Positions 24,616 to 36,404 of a stretch of DNA of 64,000 nt are shown here, piece by piece. The DNA is taken from NCBI RefSeq assembly GCF_002878395.1, contig NC_061114.1, forward strand, positions 165,057,448 through 165,121,447, in the 5' to 3' direction. The DNA is from Capsicum annuum (lineage: Eukaryota; Streptophyta; Magnoliopsida; Solanales; Solanaceae). Made by a program: the position numbers and the translations under genes. The stretch's first letter is position 1; each line of letters opens with the position of its first letter. Under the pieces are notes generated by a model. That model searched no databases and was not told the origin of the DNA. It saw only the letters and a list, made by a program, of their open reading frames with translations.

Positions 24616-25534
24616 TGTAACGATTTGAATATTGATAAATTATGTGAAATATGTATTTTTATGTGATTTTCCCGGTTTACCCCTCCCCATGATTGCTTTA
24701 TGGTATTTTTGGAGTGGGGAGATAATTGGCACTGTTCTCAATGCATTTCAGTGCAATTTATGTGAAATTATGATTTTTGTGGCTTTGAGAGCCTTATAGT
24801 TAACTTTGATTAACATTTATTGATCTGTGTATCGGATGGCAAATGAACTACACCAATATATCCAAAAAATTAATTTTAGGGTGGTAATATAGTTAGCATG
24901 GTTTTATGACTTTTAAATCTCATTTGGACTCTCAGTTTGGAAGTTGCAAAATTGGGTTCCAGGGGTTGACTTTGTGAAAATAATGTTTTTTAAAAAATTT
25001 GATATGACCATTGATTCCGGAGTGTCGAATTTGATTGGATAGCATAATTCATTTGCGTTCATGGGATATTGGATGAATCTCAAGGGGTCCGCAGAGACTT
25101 GGAATTTTCTAAGTCTCTGCCGATGCACCACTCAGCTAGTGTACTTACTTATGAGAACAAAATATTGCTTACATAACTCAAAAATGCATCCCAAAAGGTT
25201 GCATAAGTGACATCAACATCGCATCTGTGACACAGCATAAGCGGTGATAAAATCATGATCACATTACCTACCATTTGGCCAGGTACCGCGAATGCGACAC
25301 CTGGTCACGTATGTGATGTATAGACCCTATATATACCTTTTTTGGCCACTTTTCATCTTTTTTTAGACTTGGAGCTTAGGTTCTTGTGATTTTGATCAAT
25401 TTCTCCCACTTTTAAGTTTGGGTAAGCTCCATAACTCCTGTTTTAACTACTTTTCTTTAATTTCATCATTTAATTCTTATTTCTAATAGGGATTAAAAAA
25501 TAAAAATTGTGGATTTTGGTCCCGAGAAGGCCTA
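24616..25534 (+). mobile_element. Element A 5' LTR, left part
   Basis: This begins TGTAACGATTTG and is homologous along its whole length to the start of the LTR at 51746-54307. Shared phrases include TTACCCCTCCC, GGTATTTTTGGAGTGGGGA, AAAATTGGGTTCCAGGGGT and ATCTCATTTGGA. It stops where element B is inserted and resumes at 42933-42938. A word cluster at 25195-25320 (GCATAAGTGACA, CATAAGCGGTGA, GCGAATGCGACAC) corresponds to the stronger palindrome cluster of the right LTR. A TATA-like CTATATATACC is at 25328-25338. Frames at 25470-25882 straddle the A/B junction and are not genes. Confidence 0.85.
25530..25534. repeat. Probable target site duplication of element B, left
   Basis: GCCTA here against ACCTA at 42933-42937, four of five bases. 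The choice rests on comparison with the uninterrupted A LTR near 52610, which reads GAAGACCTAAATTTAG at the same place. The exact base where the LTR begins (25535 or 25540) is uncertain. Confidence 0.55.
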
Positions 25535-26079
25535 TTACATGACCCAAACTAGGGACTAGTTTTGTTGGGTATCTCAAGTCAAACCAGGACCGAAGATCAC
25601 CCCCAATACCCAACCATAACAGGCCAACACCCTCAATTTGAAGAATTTTGAGACATAAGATGAAGTATATAACTTTAACCAAACATTTACAACCAACTGT
25701 ACAACCAATACCAATCCCAATCCTAATACCAATACCAAGGCTAGCACTATTACTGACACCGTCCATGCCCATAGTAGTCTGACAAAGCCTCTAACCAGAA
25801 TCAAATAACATCCGATCGGGGCATACGCCCTACCATATCCAAAACCAAAACCACAGAGATAAAAATAATGAAAAAAATCCATAACATGAAATGGAGTCTT
25901 CCAGAGTATGGAAGCTCACCACTTTACTCTAACTCAAAGTTGTCCCCGAATCTAAGTCACTAAGCAGAAAGAATGGTAGTATGGCCGATTAATGAATCAC
26001 GTGGGGATACAACGCCCAAATATGTTTATTGGAGTGAATTCTAGCATGTAACTTAGGGATAAAGGTAAAATAATACCAT
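25535..26079 (-). mobile_element. Element B 3' LTR, left part
   Basis: It opens (plus strand) ACATGACCCAAACT and runs parallel to 38371-38962, e.g. GGTATCTCAAGTC, GTCCATGCCCATAGTAGTCTGACAAAG, and AACATGAAATGGAGTCTTCC. It breaks at ACCAT (26075-26079) where element D is inserted and continues at 31628. Confidence 0.85.
26075..26079. repeat. Target site duplication of element D, left
   Basis: ACCAT; its partner at 31623-31627 is ACTAT, one C-to-T change. The undisturbed homologous site in the other B LTR reads TGCCATCATTT (38953-38963). Confidence 0.8.
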
Positions 26080-27734
26080 TGATCTGAGGTGGATGTATGC
26101 AGCTCAGTGTTGTTATCCAAGTTTATTTAGCTTTGTCTTTAGGATTGTTTGTGTGATTAATGTGTCGATAATGATATAAATAATCGTTTAAGTGGTAAAT
26201 ACATGATTACAATGTTTAAGATGTATTTCAAACAAATTTAGACTAAAATTAGTCACTTAGAGTTCAAACGAGAAAACCAGTGTTACTAGCTTAAGCTAGG
26301 TGTTGTTCTAGTGATCTCGATGGACTCTAATGTCTGTAATGAGTTTCTAACAATATTATTGAGTAATTATGTATGGAAAAATTATTTATAGTGTTTAAGG
26401 TTCAATTGAATCAATCCAAGAGTTAAAACACTAAGTTAAAGATTAAAAGGCAAAACTAGTTCTTAGCTTAAGTTTCTAGTTCGCCATCTTGGATGATTGT
26501 GTTGTTTTGAGCTCTAATTTGTGGTTTTTAATCATATAGGATGATTGGTTAGTTTATTATTATGATATATTAATGATATAAAATCTGTAAATCAAGTGTA
26601 AACAACAAAAAATATATTGGAATTGATCAACAAAAGCACAAGACAAGACTTGATGTAAAATGGACACTTTGGATGTCCATGGCGCGTCGCGGACCCAAGA
26701 AACTGATATGGGGCGTGTTACACGAATATTAAGCTTCATAGGGACCCAAAAAAGTGTGCATCCATTATTATAGAGCCTATTGGAACCTAGCTACCGCAAT
26801 AGAGGGCACGAAGCAAACCGTAGTCCAATTTCGGCAAATTTGACCTCCTATAAATAGGACACTTAAACATGAGGCTAAGCATCTTGGAAGGATTTGAAAC
26901 TTTGAGATGGGATTGAAAACACTTAAATTAAGGTTTTTCTACCTTTACTTTAGTTTGTTTATGGATTTTAACATGTTTTCTATCTTTACGATTATGGTTA
27001 TGTTCATGGATGGCTAAAAGTTTCTTTCTAGGGTTAAGGCTGAGAACATGAGTATTGTTGCTTTAAATTGATTTAATTTTGCTTATTTATCATACCTGTT
27101 TGTTTATTTACCCTTTTTATTACTATTTTGAGTATTCACAACCCTTAGAATACCTCCATTATCGTCTTGTGAGCCTGAGAGGAGGAACAAGAGGATAGAA
27201 CATGGGGGTAAATAGAGTAGAATTGTAATCTTCTACAGAATGAAGTTATAATTTGAATTTAGGATAGAGATATACCTAAATGACCTATTTAGTTCACTTA
27301 CGAGATGAAATACAAATGCATTTATCCTGATAACCACATCTCTACTCAATGATGTAGTTGTGGAGCTAAATTGGATAGGTGATTAGAGGCTCGAGAGACC
27401 ATGATCATAAAATCAACCCCATGAACCAATAACCAAGATAAGTAACTTAACCAATGAAGTTAAATAGAATAGTATGATTGTTCATGAAGCATTAACCCTG
27501 GGTTTCTCTCCATTGGTAGTCCAAGCACTCAAATTTACTGCATTGTTTAGTTTACAGACAGTTATCAATTCCAAACTATTTTGACTTTCTTTGCACCACT
27601 TTAATCTCAATAGTTAAACTTTAATTAGATATTTTTTTATACAAGTCCCTGTGGGATCGATACTTGGCTTGTAAAAAGTCCATTATACTACTTGGTGGGA
27701 CGATGTACACTTGCGTGTGTGCTTGGATGCAAAA
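26080..27734 (+). mobile_element. Element D 5' LTR
   Basis: 1655 bp, starting TGATCTGAGGTGG and ending GGATGCAAAA. It carries about 90 bases near 27030-27115 that the 3' copy lacks, which explains most of the length difference. By eye the two LTRs differ at something over one base in ten, so the insertion is not recent. Confidence 0.85.
26849..26856 (+). promoter_or_regulatory. TATA box of element D 5' LTR
   Basis: TATAAATA in the context GACCTCCTATAAATAGGACA is conserved exactly at 30832-30839 in the 3' LTR, although surrounding bases have changed. It is the probable transcription start region. Confidence 0.65.
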
Positions 27735-27740
27735 AGTTAT

Positions 27741-27758
27741 TGTCACCATTGTCGGGGA
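27741..27758 (+). other. Degenerate Asp-tRNA primer binding site of element D
   Basis: TGTCACCATTGTCGGGGA differs from the Athila-type site TGGCGCCGTTGCCGGGGA at four positions. Three are C-to-T or G-to-A transitions expected from decay of methylated C; one is G to T. It lies six bases from the LTR end. Confidence 0.75.
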
Positions 27759-28079
27759 CTTATAAATAGGAAACTAACTTACTTTTAGCTTAGATATATT
27801 GATTTGTACATGGTTTAGTATTTTTTTTTTTATTTTTTTACCTTTTTTTGTCACACTTCTTGATATGGCATCATTAGATAGATGGTTTTTGAGTGGTGAA
27901 GATTCTTGTTTTATTATGGAGAACCCCATAAGAAGAGTGTTTATCTAGATTTTAAAGGAAGAGAGTGGACGGGACCTTAAATATATGAGTTGGATACTAG
28001 CTAATCTGTGGAGCAGACACAAGAATCTCAGACACTTAGTTGTCATCTTTCTCTTGAGACTGGCATTGAGAAGGTGAAT

Positions 28080-28445
28080 ATGAGTGAGTGTGTTGTGGAT
28101 AATGTAAATTTGGAATTTGGATTGGTTTGGCCTCATTCAAAGCACTTTTTCATATTATGTTTAGATGATGACATATCTTTGAAGTCATCTGAAATAGTGG
28201 AAGAGTGTAAAGATGAGAGAATAAGAATCTTATATTCTTCACAAGATAAGCACAATAAAAGCATACCTCACTGTAAGGGCAAGTGGTTTCCCATGCACCA
28301 TTCATTACTCGATTCTTTCATCTTTATACCACCACCCTATGAGAAGCAAAAATATGGATGGGAGGTTGGGGGTAAAATTCATATCCTCAAGATGGAGGGA
28401 AAAGTTTATGTAGGTCTTGTTGTGATACTAAAGCAGGTATTTTAG
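28080..28445 (+). CDS. Open frame in element D, unknown product (121 residues)
   Basis: The first ATG of an open stretch that begins at 28008. I do not recognise the product. It is hydrophilic, with an acidic middle (DDDISLKSSEIVEECKDE) and a proline/aromatic block near the end (SFIFIPPPYEKQKYGWEVGG). No membrane segment, zinc finger or catalytic motif is visible. Another ATG at 27865 opens MASLDRWFLSGED in a different frame and stops after about 27 codons; the two could be parts of one older, frameshifted protein. It lies in the centre of a non-autonomous element, where a gag remnant or a captured gene fragment would be expected. An open frame of this size in decayed DNA could also be chance. 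Confidence 0.3.
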   Translation: MSECVVDNVNLEFGLVWPHSKHFFILCLDDDISLKSSEIVEECKDERIRILYSSQDKHNKSIPHCKGKWFPMHHSLLDSFIFIPPPYEKQKYGWEVGGKIHILKMEGKVYVGLVVILKQVF

Positions 28446-30050
28446 TTTTTACTTTACGTAGTTTTTATTTTTGTTGGGTCACAGGTTGATGGAAAGTCTA
28501 AGTACTAGAAACCTGAGCTAAAGAGAATGACGAATACTAGGTGTGGGTCCCTAGACCCTCTTGATGTATAAATATACTATTAGCTAGGCCTATAGGCCTC
28601 AGAGGGTATTTCTATCTCTACTTTAAAGTATACTTTGGGGACAAAGTAGATTTTTAATTGTGGGGTGAGGAAATTCTCATTTTTAGGAGTAATTTTAAAT
28701 TTTGTGTTAGAAAAAGTGAGATAATATTGTTGGTGCTATGTGTGATTGCATGATGCAAGTGGATCTTAAATGTAAATAATATGTTTATTGTGTGAAGTAC
28801 TACTTTAGAGACCCCTAGGCTCTAGTTTATGAATCATGGACTTGTTGGCTTAATATTGAATTCATGTTATCGTTTGGTTGAGAGTCTAGAATGATCCTAC
28901 ATTAGTTGAGCATGTTCGATGTGTGTGTGAGGTTTTTGTGTATTCCTTGTTATACGTGATGTTTAAAACTTACCTAATGTGTGTACGAAATGAAATAAAG
29001 GGTATGGGTTTAGGTGATGATATAGACATTTCTTTGATAGCCATATTTATATCCTTTTTCTGACCTACCCTTGTGTATAATCCTAGTTAACCCCATTGAG
29101 CCTTTATCTTACTTTCTTTGGTAGCCTTACATGCATATTGTATCCCATTCTTTGTTTAACCATAATTTGAACAAAAGATACTAAGTGCTTTAGTTGAAAA
29201 CTAATCGAGTTAAGGAGTTTCAAATTCAAGTGGGGAAAAAATGAAATTGAAGCCCCAAGAAATAGTTATCGGTGTTGAAAATTTAGTATGATGTGGTTAG
29301 GAGTTGTGAAATATAAAGAATGAGGAATTGTTAAAAATTGAATAAGATGTGAATAAAAACTACTCTCTTCCATATTATGTGTGAGTGATCTTAATGAGAT
29401 GGGGTAAAACAAAATATGTGTGAAGGTAGTGGAGGTGAAAGTTGGTTGTTAGAGGTGAATTGAATGGAAAGTGTGATATATTAAAGCTCTTAGGGAAGAT
29501 AGTCACTATTCTTGGCCAACATAGTTCTAACCCATTACTTAGCCTACATTACAACCCTTAAACACCTATTTGATCCTAAGCTTCATCATTCTGATATTAG
29601 TGGAGTACTATATTAAGGTCAAGTCTATGGTTTATCTTGTGTAACTTGAAAGGTTTATCTTGTGTAACTTGTGAATTTTTTGAGAGAGTGAGCGTAATTT
29701 GATTCTTGTACCCATTTTGTGATAAATTCCATATATGTGAGTGATTATGAGTAACTCTTTTATAGCGAGGTCACATGTCTGATGATAGTTGGGTGATTTA
29801 TCTGATTTCTTTGATTAAGCAATATGTATGAGTTTTCCAATTTGGTGAGTCAATTCTTAATGTTAGGATGTTTTGGAGTAGTATTCTTGAGCTTTCAATT
29901 ATGTGTATAACATGCTTAGTGTAAAAACTTGCATTCTATGGAGTCATTGTAGTACTATCTCGAGTGTCTTTCTTATATTAGAAGTGCGGAGTCTTCACTG
30001 GTTATGATGCTTAGAGTAAAGAGTTGTTCAAGGACGAAAAAGGATTTAAG
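28446..30050 (+). other. Element D internal non-coding region
   Basis: About 1.6 kb with no frame longer than a few dozen codons and no recognisable protein motif. A gene-end-like TTTTAGTTTTT follows the open frame. Near 29626-29670 the phrase GGTTTATCTTGTGTAACTTG is repeated in tandem with slight change. The right end merges into the purine tract at about 30029-30060. Confidence 0.6.
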
Positions 30051-30060
30051 TGTGGGGTGA

Positions 30061-31622
30061 TGATCTGAGTTGGATTTATGCACCTTAGTGTTGTTATCCG
30101 AGCTTATTTAGCCTTATTTTGAGGACTTTTGTGTGTTTAATGTGTTGATAATGATATAAATAAGAATTTAAGTGTCCAAGTAATAGATTACAATGTTGAA
30201 GATGTATTTCAAACAAGTTTCGACTAAAATTGGTCACTTAGAGTTCAAACGAGAAAACTAGTGTTACTAACTTGAGCTAGGTATTGTTCTAGTGATCTTG
30301 AGGGACTCTAATGTGTGTAATGAGTTCATAATTATATGATTGTGTAATTATGTGTGGAAAAAATTGTTTATAGTGTTTAAGGTTCAATTGAATCAATCGA
30401 AGAGTCAAAACACTAAGTTAAAGATTAAAAGGGCAAAACTAGTTCTTAGCTTAGGTTTCTAGTTCGTCGTCTTGGATGATTGTGTTGTTTTGAGCTCTAA
30501 TTTATAGTTTTTAATCCTATAGGATGATTGGTGAGTTGATTATGATTATATATTAATTATACACAAGATTTAAATCAAGTGGAAACAACACAAAACATAT
30601 TGGAATGGATCAATGAAAGCACAAGACAAGACTTGACATAGAATGGACACTTTGGATGTCCATGGCGCGTCACAGACCCAAGAAAATGCTATGGGGAGTG
30701 TGACACACATATTAATATTAATAAGGACCCAATAAAGTGTGTATCCATGACTATGGAATGTCTCATAACCTAGCTACCACGATGGATGGTGCGATACGGA
30801 CCCTAGTCCAATTTTGGCAGATTTGACCTCCTATAAATAGGACACTTAAACATGAGGCTAAACATCTTGGACGGATTTGAAACTTGGATAGGAGATGGAA
30901 AACACTTTAATTAGGGTTTTTATATCTTTAATTTAGTTTTTTTTTTATAGATTTTAACATGTTTTCTATCTTTGAGATTATGGTTATGTCCAAGAGCAGC
31001 TAAAAACCCTTTATTTACCCTTTTTGTCACTATATTGAGGATTCACGACCCTTATAATACACCCATTGTCTTCTTGTGATCCCTAGAGGAGGAACAAGAG
31101 GATAGAACATGGGGGTAAATAAAGTAGGATTGTAATCTTCTTCAGAATGAAGTTATAATTTGCTTGTAGGATAGAGATATACCTACATGACCTATTTGGT
31201 TCATTTATGGTATGAACTATTAATGCATTTAACCTAGTAACCACATCCTCACTCAACATTGTAGTTGTGGAGCTAAGTTAGATAGGTGATTAGAGGCTCG
31301 AGAGACCATGATCATAAAATCAACACCGTGAATTAATAACCAAGATAAGTAACCTAACCAATAAAGTTCAATAGCATAGTATGATTATTTGTGGAGCTTT
31401 AACCCTGGTTTCTCTCCATTGATAGTCCAAGCACTTAAATTTACCACCAGTTAAAAATTTTGAACTCTTTTGATTTCCTTTGCACCCCTTTAATATCAAT
31501 AGTTAAACTTAAATTAGATAGTTGTTGATACAAGTCCCAATGGGATCGATACTTGAATTGTAAAAAGCCACTTTACTACTTGGTGAGACCACCTACACTT
31601 GCGTGTGCTCTTGGGCACAACA
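30061..31622 (+). mobile_element. Element D 3' LTR
   Basis: 1562 bp, TGATCTGAGTTGG to GGGCACAACA, colinear with 26080-27734. TATA box TATAAATA at 30832-30839. Followed by the duplication ACTAT and then by resumed B LTR sequence. Confidence 0.85.
30832..30839 (+). promoter_or_regulatory. TATA box of element D 3' LTR
   Basis: Same TATAAATA and flanks as at 26849-26856 in the 5' LTR. Confidence 0.6.
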
Positions 31623-31627
31623 ACTAT
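31623..31627. repeat. Target site duplication of element D, right
   Basis: ACTAT, partner of ACCAT at 26075-26079; then CATTCTAAACCAAATCAA resumes the B LTR (compare CATTTAAAACCAAACCAA at 38958). Confidence 0.8.
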
Positions 31628-33299
31628 CATTCTAAACCAAATCAAATATCCATATACAACCATATAGACACATATATATTATGCCAGGATAGGGAACAAG
31701 GTTTAGAATGCATTTAAATCCTTAACCTGGGTTGTGTTGCTTGGTCTTCCTAAAAGAACTCACAGGCTATGGGTTCAGCTTCCCCTGCTGAAAGGGCCCC
31801 AATGCATGTCAGAAACATGATTGGAGAAAAGAACATGAGATGAGTAGTACTTTTCCAAAATATAAAGTGCGACATTATGCATGCGATCACTAAGAACACC
31901 CTCACATCGGCAAATGTGAGTTTCCATTGTCGGTCGCCCGGGACCCCCACCTTCCACGACTTTGCTACTCAACACCGTTTAAGCCCATATTAAATCATTT
32001 ACACATTCCCAACCATTTACCAAGGAGTCTTTTATCAGGCATTAACCATTAGTATCGTCATACAAAAATTAGAGCTTGCAAGTCTATTACCTTATGCCAT
32101 GTAAACCATTAAACCAAATTAGACTCCATCGTATCCTATTAACCAAAATTATTTATATTCAAACTGTGGCAACCAAGGACTTTTCAAAAACATATGAAAC
32201 CAACCAAAACCAATTCATGTTTCTTTAACTATTTATGCAATGCAAGGACTCCAAGAATAATTAAACTATGTGAAGAAATCATTCTCATTGACAATTTCAC
32301 GAATAGGTTGAGGGCATGCCATTATTAAACCCAAAATCATGAAATTTGGGGCTCAACCATGACCTCTCAATTAAATCACAACTCCCATGCACCCATATGT
32401 GGAAAACCATAATTAAAACATGAAAAAGCATAATTAAGTCATGAGGAACATTAATCAATCCAAAACCCCCAATCTTAATTTTAAAACCATAACAATAACA
32501 TGAAAATCATATATTAAAACACATGTTTTCTTGTAAAATAACAATGAGGGAAGAGTCATATGCCTGAATTACAATGATTCACCGAGAGAAATTGATCCTT
32601 AAGCCCTTAGATGACCACTTTGGAGAAACCCTAGCTAATTTTTCTTGAGAGGATTTTGAGAGAGTAAAGAGGATGTTTTATATTATAAAGTGTGGAATAA
32701 ATGACCAAAAAGTGTTATAAGGACTTGGGGTCTTAAGGTTTTTGAGTGGGAAGTGTCTAAAGTTCCCCCAACTTAAAACTGTAAAAAAACCACAGGTGGT
32801 TACGAGTCGACCCCTTGAATCGTGACCACAACATATGACTCGTACCCTTGAGTCGTCATCAAGATAGTGAGTTAGAAACCTACACACCTGTCGACCATAC
32901 GACTTCATGACCCCACCCATGACCTGACCATACGACTCATATGATCTAGTCATATCCAAGACAAAATCCAAGGGATTGGATACTGGACAACATACGAATC
33001 AACCCTACCACTCGTAACCTATCCTCATGGCTCTTAGTGAGACACTCGTAATTAGATCCAAGTCAAGTCGCTCAGTTTCTGATTTGATGAAGGATCGACC
33101 AAACGATATGTCAACACACTTAACGACTCGTACCACCAAGTCATAACCATAACAGAACCCCAACTACAATTCACTGGACACCTAACGACTAGGGTCACCT
33201 GACCCGTACTCACACAACATGACTCATATTATGAGTCATTACTAGGATAGTGAGCTCAAAGCTCAGGAAATATCCAAGGGCCAAAACCCAGGGTGTTTA
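31628..33299 (-). mobile_element. Element B 3' LTR, right part
   Basis: Colinear with 38959-40011 and 42327-42932. The junction phrase GAGAGAGTAAAGAGGATG at 32658 is uninterrupted here, which defines the insertion point of solo LTR C in the partner LTR. At 32795-33245 lies a cluster of ACGAGTCG, TGACTCGTA and ACGACTCGTA words. Minus-strand frames at 31750-31975 and 32678-32971 are LTR sequence, not genes. It ends at GGGTGTTTA(A), the decayed complement of the TGAAACACC opening. Confidence 0.85.
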
Positions 33300-33300
33300 A

Positions 33301-33315
33301 ACTCTCACCCACTTG
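33301..33315 (-). other. Polypurine tract region of element B
   Basis: On the minus strand CCAAGTGGGTGAGAG lies directly beside the 3' LTR. This is where second-strand synthesis is primed. Confidence 0.55.
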
Positions 33316-33499
33316 GATTGTTCATCCTCGAATGATGGGACACGGCAGTGACTAGCATGATTAAACCCCCAAACATCTCTCCGCTTACCTTTAAAACAGA
33401 AAAAAATTACCAAGGAATTTACAATCGACCTTCAAGAAAGAAAGAAAACAAAGATGTTAGGATCAACACAAACTTTAAGCATGATTTTTCAGAATGGGA

Positions 33500-35041
33500 A
33501 ATCGGAATAAATACTTGGACTTCATGTCCTCTTCAGCTTCCCATGTATCCTATTCAACCTTGAGGTTCCTCCATAGAACCTTTACCGAAGAAACGTCCTT
33601 AGTTTGTAACGATGAGCCTGCCTATCCAAAATCTTAACAGAGACCTCTTCATAAGACAGGGAATCTGAAATACCAATATCCTTGATAGCCACTACTTGTG
33701 ACAAATCTCCCACACATTTCCTTGACATAGAAACATGGAACATCGGGTGAATGGAGCACAAACTAGAAGGCAACTCCAACTCATATACAACATTTCCAAC
33801 CCTTCTCAGAACCAAGTATGGACCAATATACCATGGACTAAGCTTCATCTCCATCCGAATTGTATCACTCCCTTTATGGGTGACACTTTCAAGAGCACCC
33901 TATCCCTAACCTCAAACTCTAATTTTTTATGCCTCACATCCACATGGGACTTTTGGCAACTTTGGACAGCTTTAAGACTATCCCAAATCACCTTCACCTC
34001 TTCCATGGCGTGGTGAACCAAATATTTTTTCCTCACCAACCTCGAACCACCCAATAGGTGACCTACGCCTTCTACCATACAAAACCTCAAACTGAGCCAT
34101 TCCAATGCTAGAGTGGTAACTTTTATTATATGCAAACACTATAAGAGGCAACTGCTCAACCCAATAACCACCATATTTAATCAGCTAGCTCGAAGCATAT
34201 CTTTCAATGTCTAAATGGTTCTTTTTGATTGCCCATCCGACTACGGCTGGAAATTTGTACTAAGACTCACCTTTTTCCCCAAACCATTCTGAAATAACCG
34301 CCAAAAGTGAGATGAAAACTACGTACCGCGATCCGAGATGATAGAAATAGGCACCCTATACAACTTTACAATCTCATGAAAGTACAACCTCGCATAGTCC
34401 TCTGCCAAAAAATTTGTCCTCACAGGCAAGAAATGTGCAGACTTTTTTATCCAATCCATGATGACCCAAATCAAACCAAATTGATTCCAAGACCGAGGAA
34501 GACCGATAACAAAATCCATGTTGATCACTTCCCACTTCTATATAGGCAACTCAATTTCTTGATACAATACTTCGGGCCTCATGTGCTCAACTTTCACTTG
34601 TAGGAACACCATGCACTTATCCATAAAACTAGCTACATCCCGCTTCATATTGTTCCACCAATACATCTCCTTAAGGTCATGATACATTTTCGTCAAACCA
34701 GGATGAATAACATAGCGCAACTTATGCACCTCAGCAAAGATCCCCTCTCCCAATTCGTCTATGTCAAGAACAGATAATCTTCCTTGGTACTGCAAGGTAC
34801 CATCACCGCTAACCTCAAAAGCCATTAATTTTTGCTGACCTAAATCTGCCTTAATCCTCATTAGGATAGGATCTAATACTTTCTTCTCTTTCACCTCAGC
34901 ACCGAGGGATGACTGTGCCACCTTTTGCATAAACACACCACCATCCCCAGAGTCCAAGAGGTAAACTATAAGGTTAGAAAAATGGTGAACATCTTTCACC
35001 AACTCCCGCTTTCCTTTATTCATATGAGCTAGACTCCCCAT
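33500..35041 (-). pseudogene. Element B integrase with chromodomain tail, degenerate
   Basis: Minus strand, in order. The zinc-binding region lies in 34538-35041 (HKLRYVIHPGLTKMYHDL, then MYWWNNMKRDVASFMDKCM, where the second cysteine is lost). The core lies in 34140-34528, with the first aspartate in INMDFVIGLPRS and the second in IISDRGT. The catalytic glutamate is replaced by lysine in DGQSKRTI (near 34205-34230) and stops lie beside it. The C-terminal part covers 33582-34135 (KLEFEVRDRVLLKVSP, KLSPWYIGPYLVLRRVG, HPMFHVSMSRKCVGD). The chromodomain-like end (VSSVKVLWRNLKVE) is near 33560. Integrase inserts the DNA copy into the chromosome; this copy could not. Confidence 0.88.
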
Positions 35042-35047
35042 GGATTA

Positions 35048-35570
35048 CTAGCTATGACCACAAGCAACCATGTTAGCTTTACCTAGATGGTAGTGAAGAC
35101 TCATGTCATAATATTTAAGTAGCTCAAGCCATCTTCTTTGCCTGAGGTTTAGCTCTTTCAGAGAAAACATATATTGCAGGCTCTTATGATCTGAAAACAT
35201 ATCCACATGCACTCTATACAGATAGTGATGCCATATTTTTAATGCAAACACCACAGCCAACAATTCCAAGTCAGGAGTCAGATAATTTTTATCATGCACC
35301 TTCAGCTGTCTAAAGGCATAAGCTATCACATTGCCATGCTGCATCAACACGCAACCAAGCCTCACATAGGACGTATCACAATAGACCACAAAACCATCCA
35401 TGCCTTTAGGCAAAGTCAAGACCGGTGCCCAAGTAATCTTATCCTTTAGCTTCTCAAAGCTACCCTCACAAGCATCAGACCATAAGAACTTTACCTTCTT
35501 CTGAGTTAACTTAGTCAACGAGGCAGCTATAGTCAAAAAAACCTTCCACAAACCTCCTATAGTAACAAGC
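35048..35570 (-). pseudogene. Element B RNase H domain
   Basis: One of the best preserved parts, open for 167 codons on the minus strand. It includes [19 protein letters not shown] (connection), [17 protein letters not shown] (first catalytic aspartate), [18 protein letters not shown] (glutamate), [20 protein letters not shown] (second aspartate) and the end [10 protein letters not shown] followed by ACGHS where VADALSRK is usual. The change at the end and a stop separate it from integrase. Confidence 0.9.
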
Positions 35571-36404
35571 TAAACCCAAGAAGTTCTAAATATCGATTGG
35601 AGTCGTGGGTCTAGGCCACCTATAGCAACTTTTTACGGATCCATCATAATCCCTTCACTAGAAATAACATGACCTAGAAAAGTGATAGTGTTTGACTAGA
35701 ATTTACATTTTGAAAATTTGGCATACAGCTGTTACTTCTTTAGGGTATACAATACGATGCAGAGGTAATTGGTATGATCCACCTCACTCTTAGAGTAACC
35801 CTAAAATATCGTTTATGAACACAATGACGAACAAATACAAAAACTGATAAAAGACTATATTCATCAAATCCTTAAATACAGTCGGGGCATTGGTCAACCC
35901 AAAAGACATAACCAGAAACTCAAAATTCCCATACTGGGTACAGAAGGCAGTCTTAGAAACATCCACATCCCTAATCTTTAGTTGATGATATCCAGACCAA
36001 AGATCAATCTTTGAAAAAAACTTAGCACCATGAAGTTGATCAAACAAATCATCTATCCTTGGAAGAAGGTACTTATTTTTTACTGTTACCTTATGCAGTT
36101 GTCGGTAATCAATACACATCTGAAAAGAACCATCCTTCTTATGCACGAATAAAACATGTGCACCCCACGGAGACACACTAGGACAGATTAAACCCTTATC
36201 TAAAAGATCCTTTAGTTTCTCTTTAAGCTCCTTCAACTCGGTTGGAGCCATTCTATACGGGGGAATAGAAATAGGACGAGTGCTCGAAACAATATCTATC
36301 CCAAAATCAATCTCCCTTTCAAGAGGAACTCTAGAAAGGTCGTCAAGGAAAACCTCAAGAGATTCATTTACCATCGAGACAAAATTTAAAGAAGGACCCT
36401 CCAA
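35571..36404 (-). pseudogene. Element B reverse transcriptase, degenerate
   Basis: The minus-strand open stretch 35790-36404 covers fingers and palm: [111 protein letters not shown]. The catalytic box reads FVIVFINDI, so the first aspartate of the F-x-D-D motif is asparagine. After it, the frame is lost and 35571-35789 holds the decayed thumb. Normally it copies element RNA into DNA in the cytoplasmic particle. Confidence 0.9.

Larger units (their letters stand above)
26080..31622 (+). mobile_element. Element D: two-LTR element with Asp-tRNA-type primer site and no recognisable pol (LARD-like)
   Basis: 5' LTR 26080-27734 and 3' LTR 30061-31622 both begin TGATCTGAG, share a TATA box, and end in a T-rich, TTGCGTGTG-rich tail. 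Just after the 5' LTR, GTCACCATTGTCGGGGA is the decayed form of the TGGCGCC-TTGCCGGGGA primer site (Asp tRNA) used by Athila-type elements. Just before the 3' LTR is a purine-tract remnant AAGTGTGGGGTGA. The 5-bp duplications ACCAT/ACTAT flank it. The internal domain is only about 2.3 kb, with no polymerase, integrase or gag motifs, so it must have moved with help from another element. One open frame survives at 28080-28445. Confidence 0.88.

Noticed and set aside
25470..25882. Glycine/isoleucine/leucine-rich minus-strand frames
   Set aside because: They come from AATACCAATACC-type simple sequence in B's LTR and cross the A/B insertion junction.
31750..32971. Three minus-strand frames between element D and the B pol
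   Set aside because: All lie inside B's 3' LTR, and their sequence is colinear with the non-coding LTR partner at 39060-40011 and 42327-42932.
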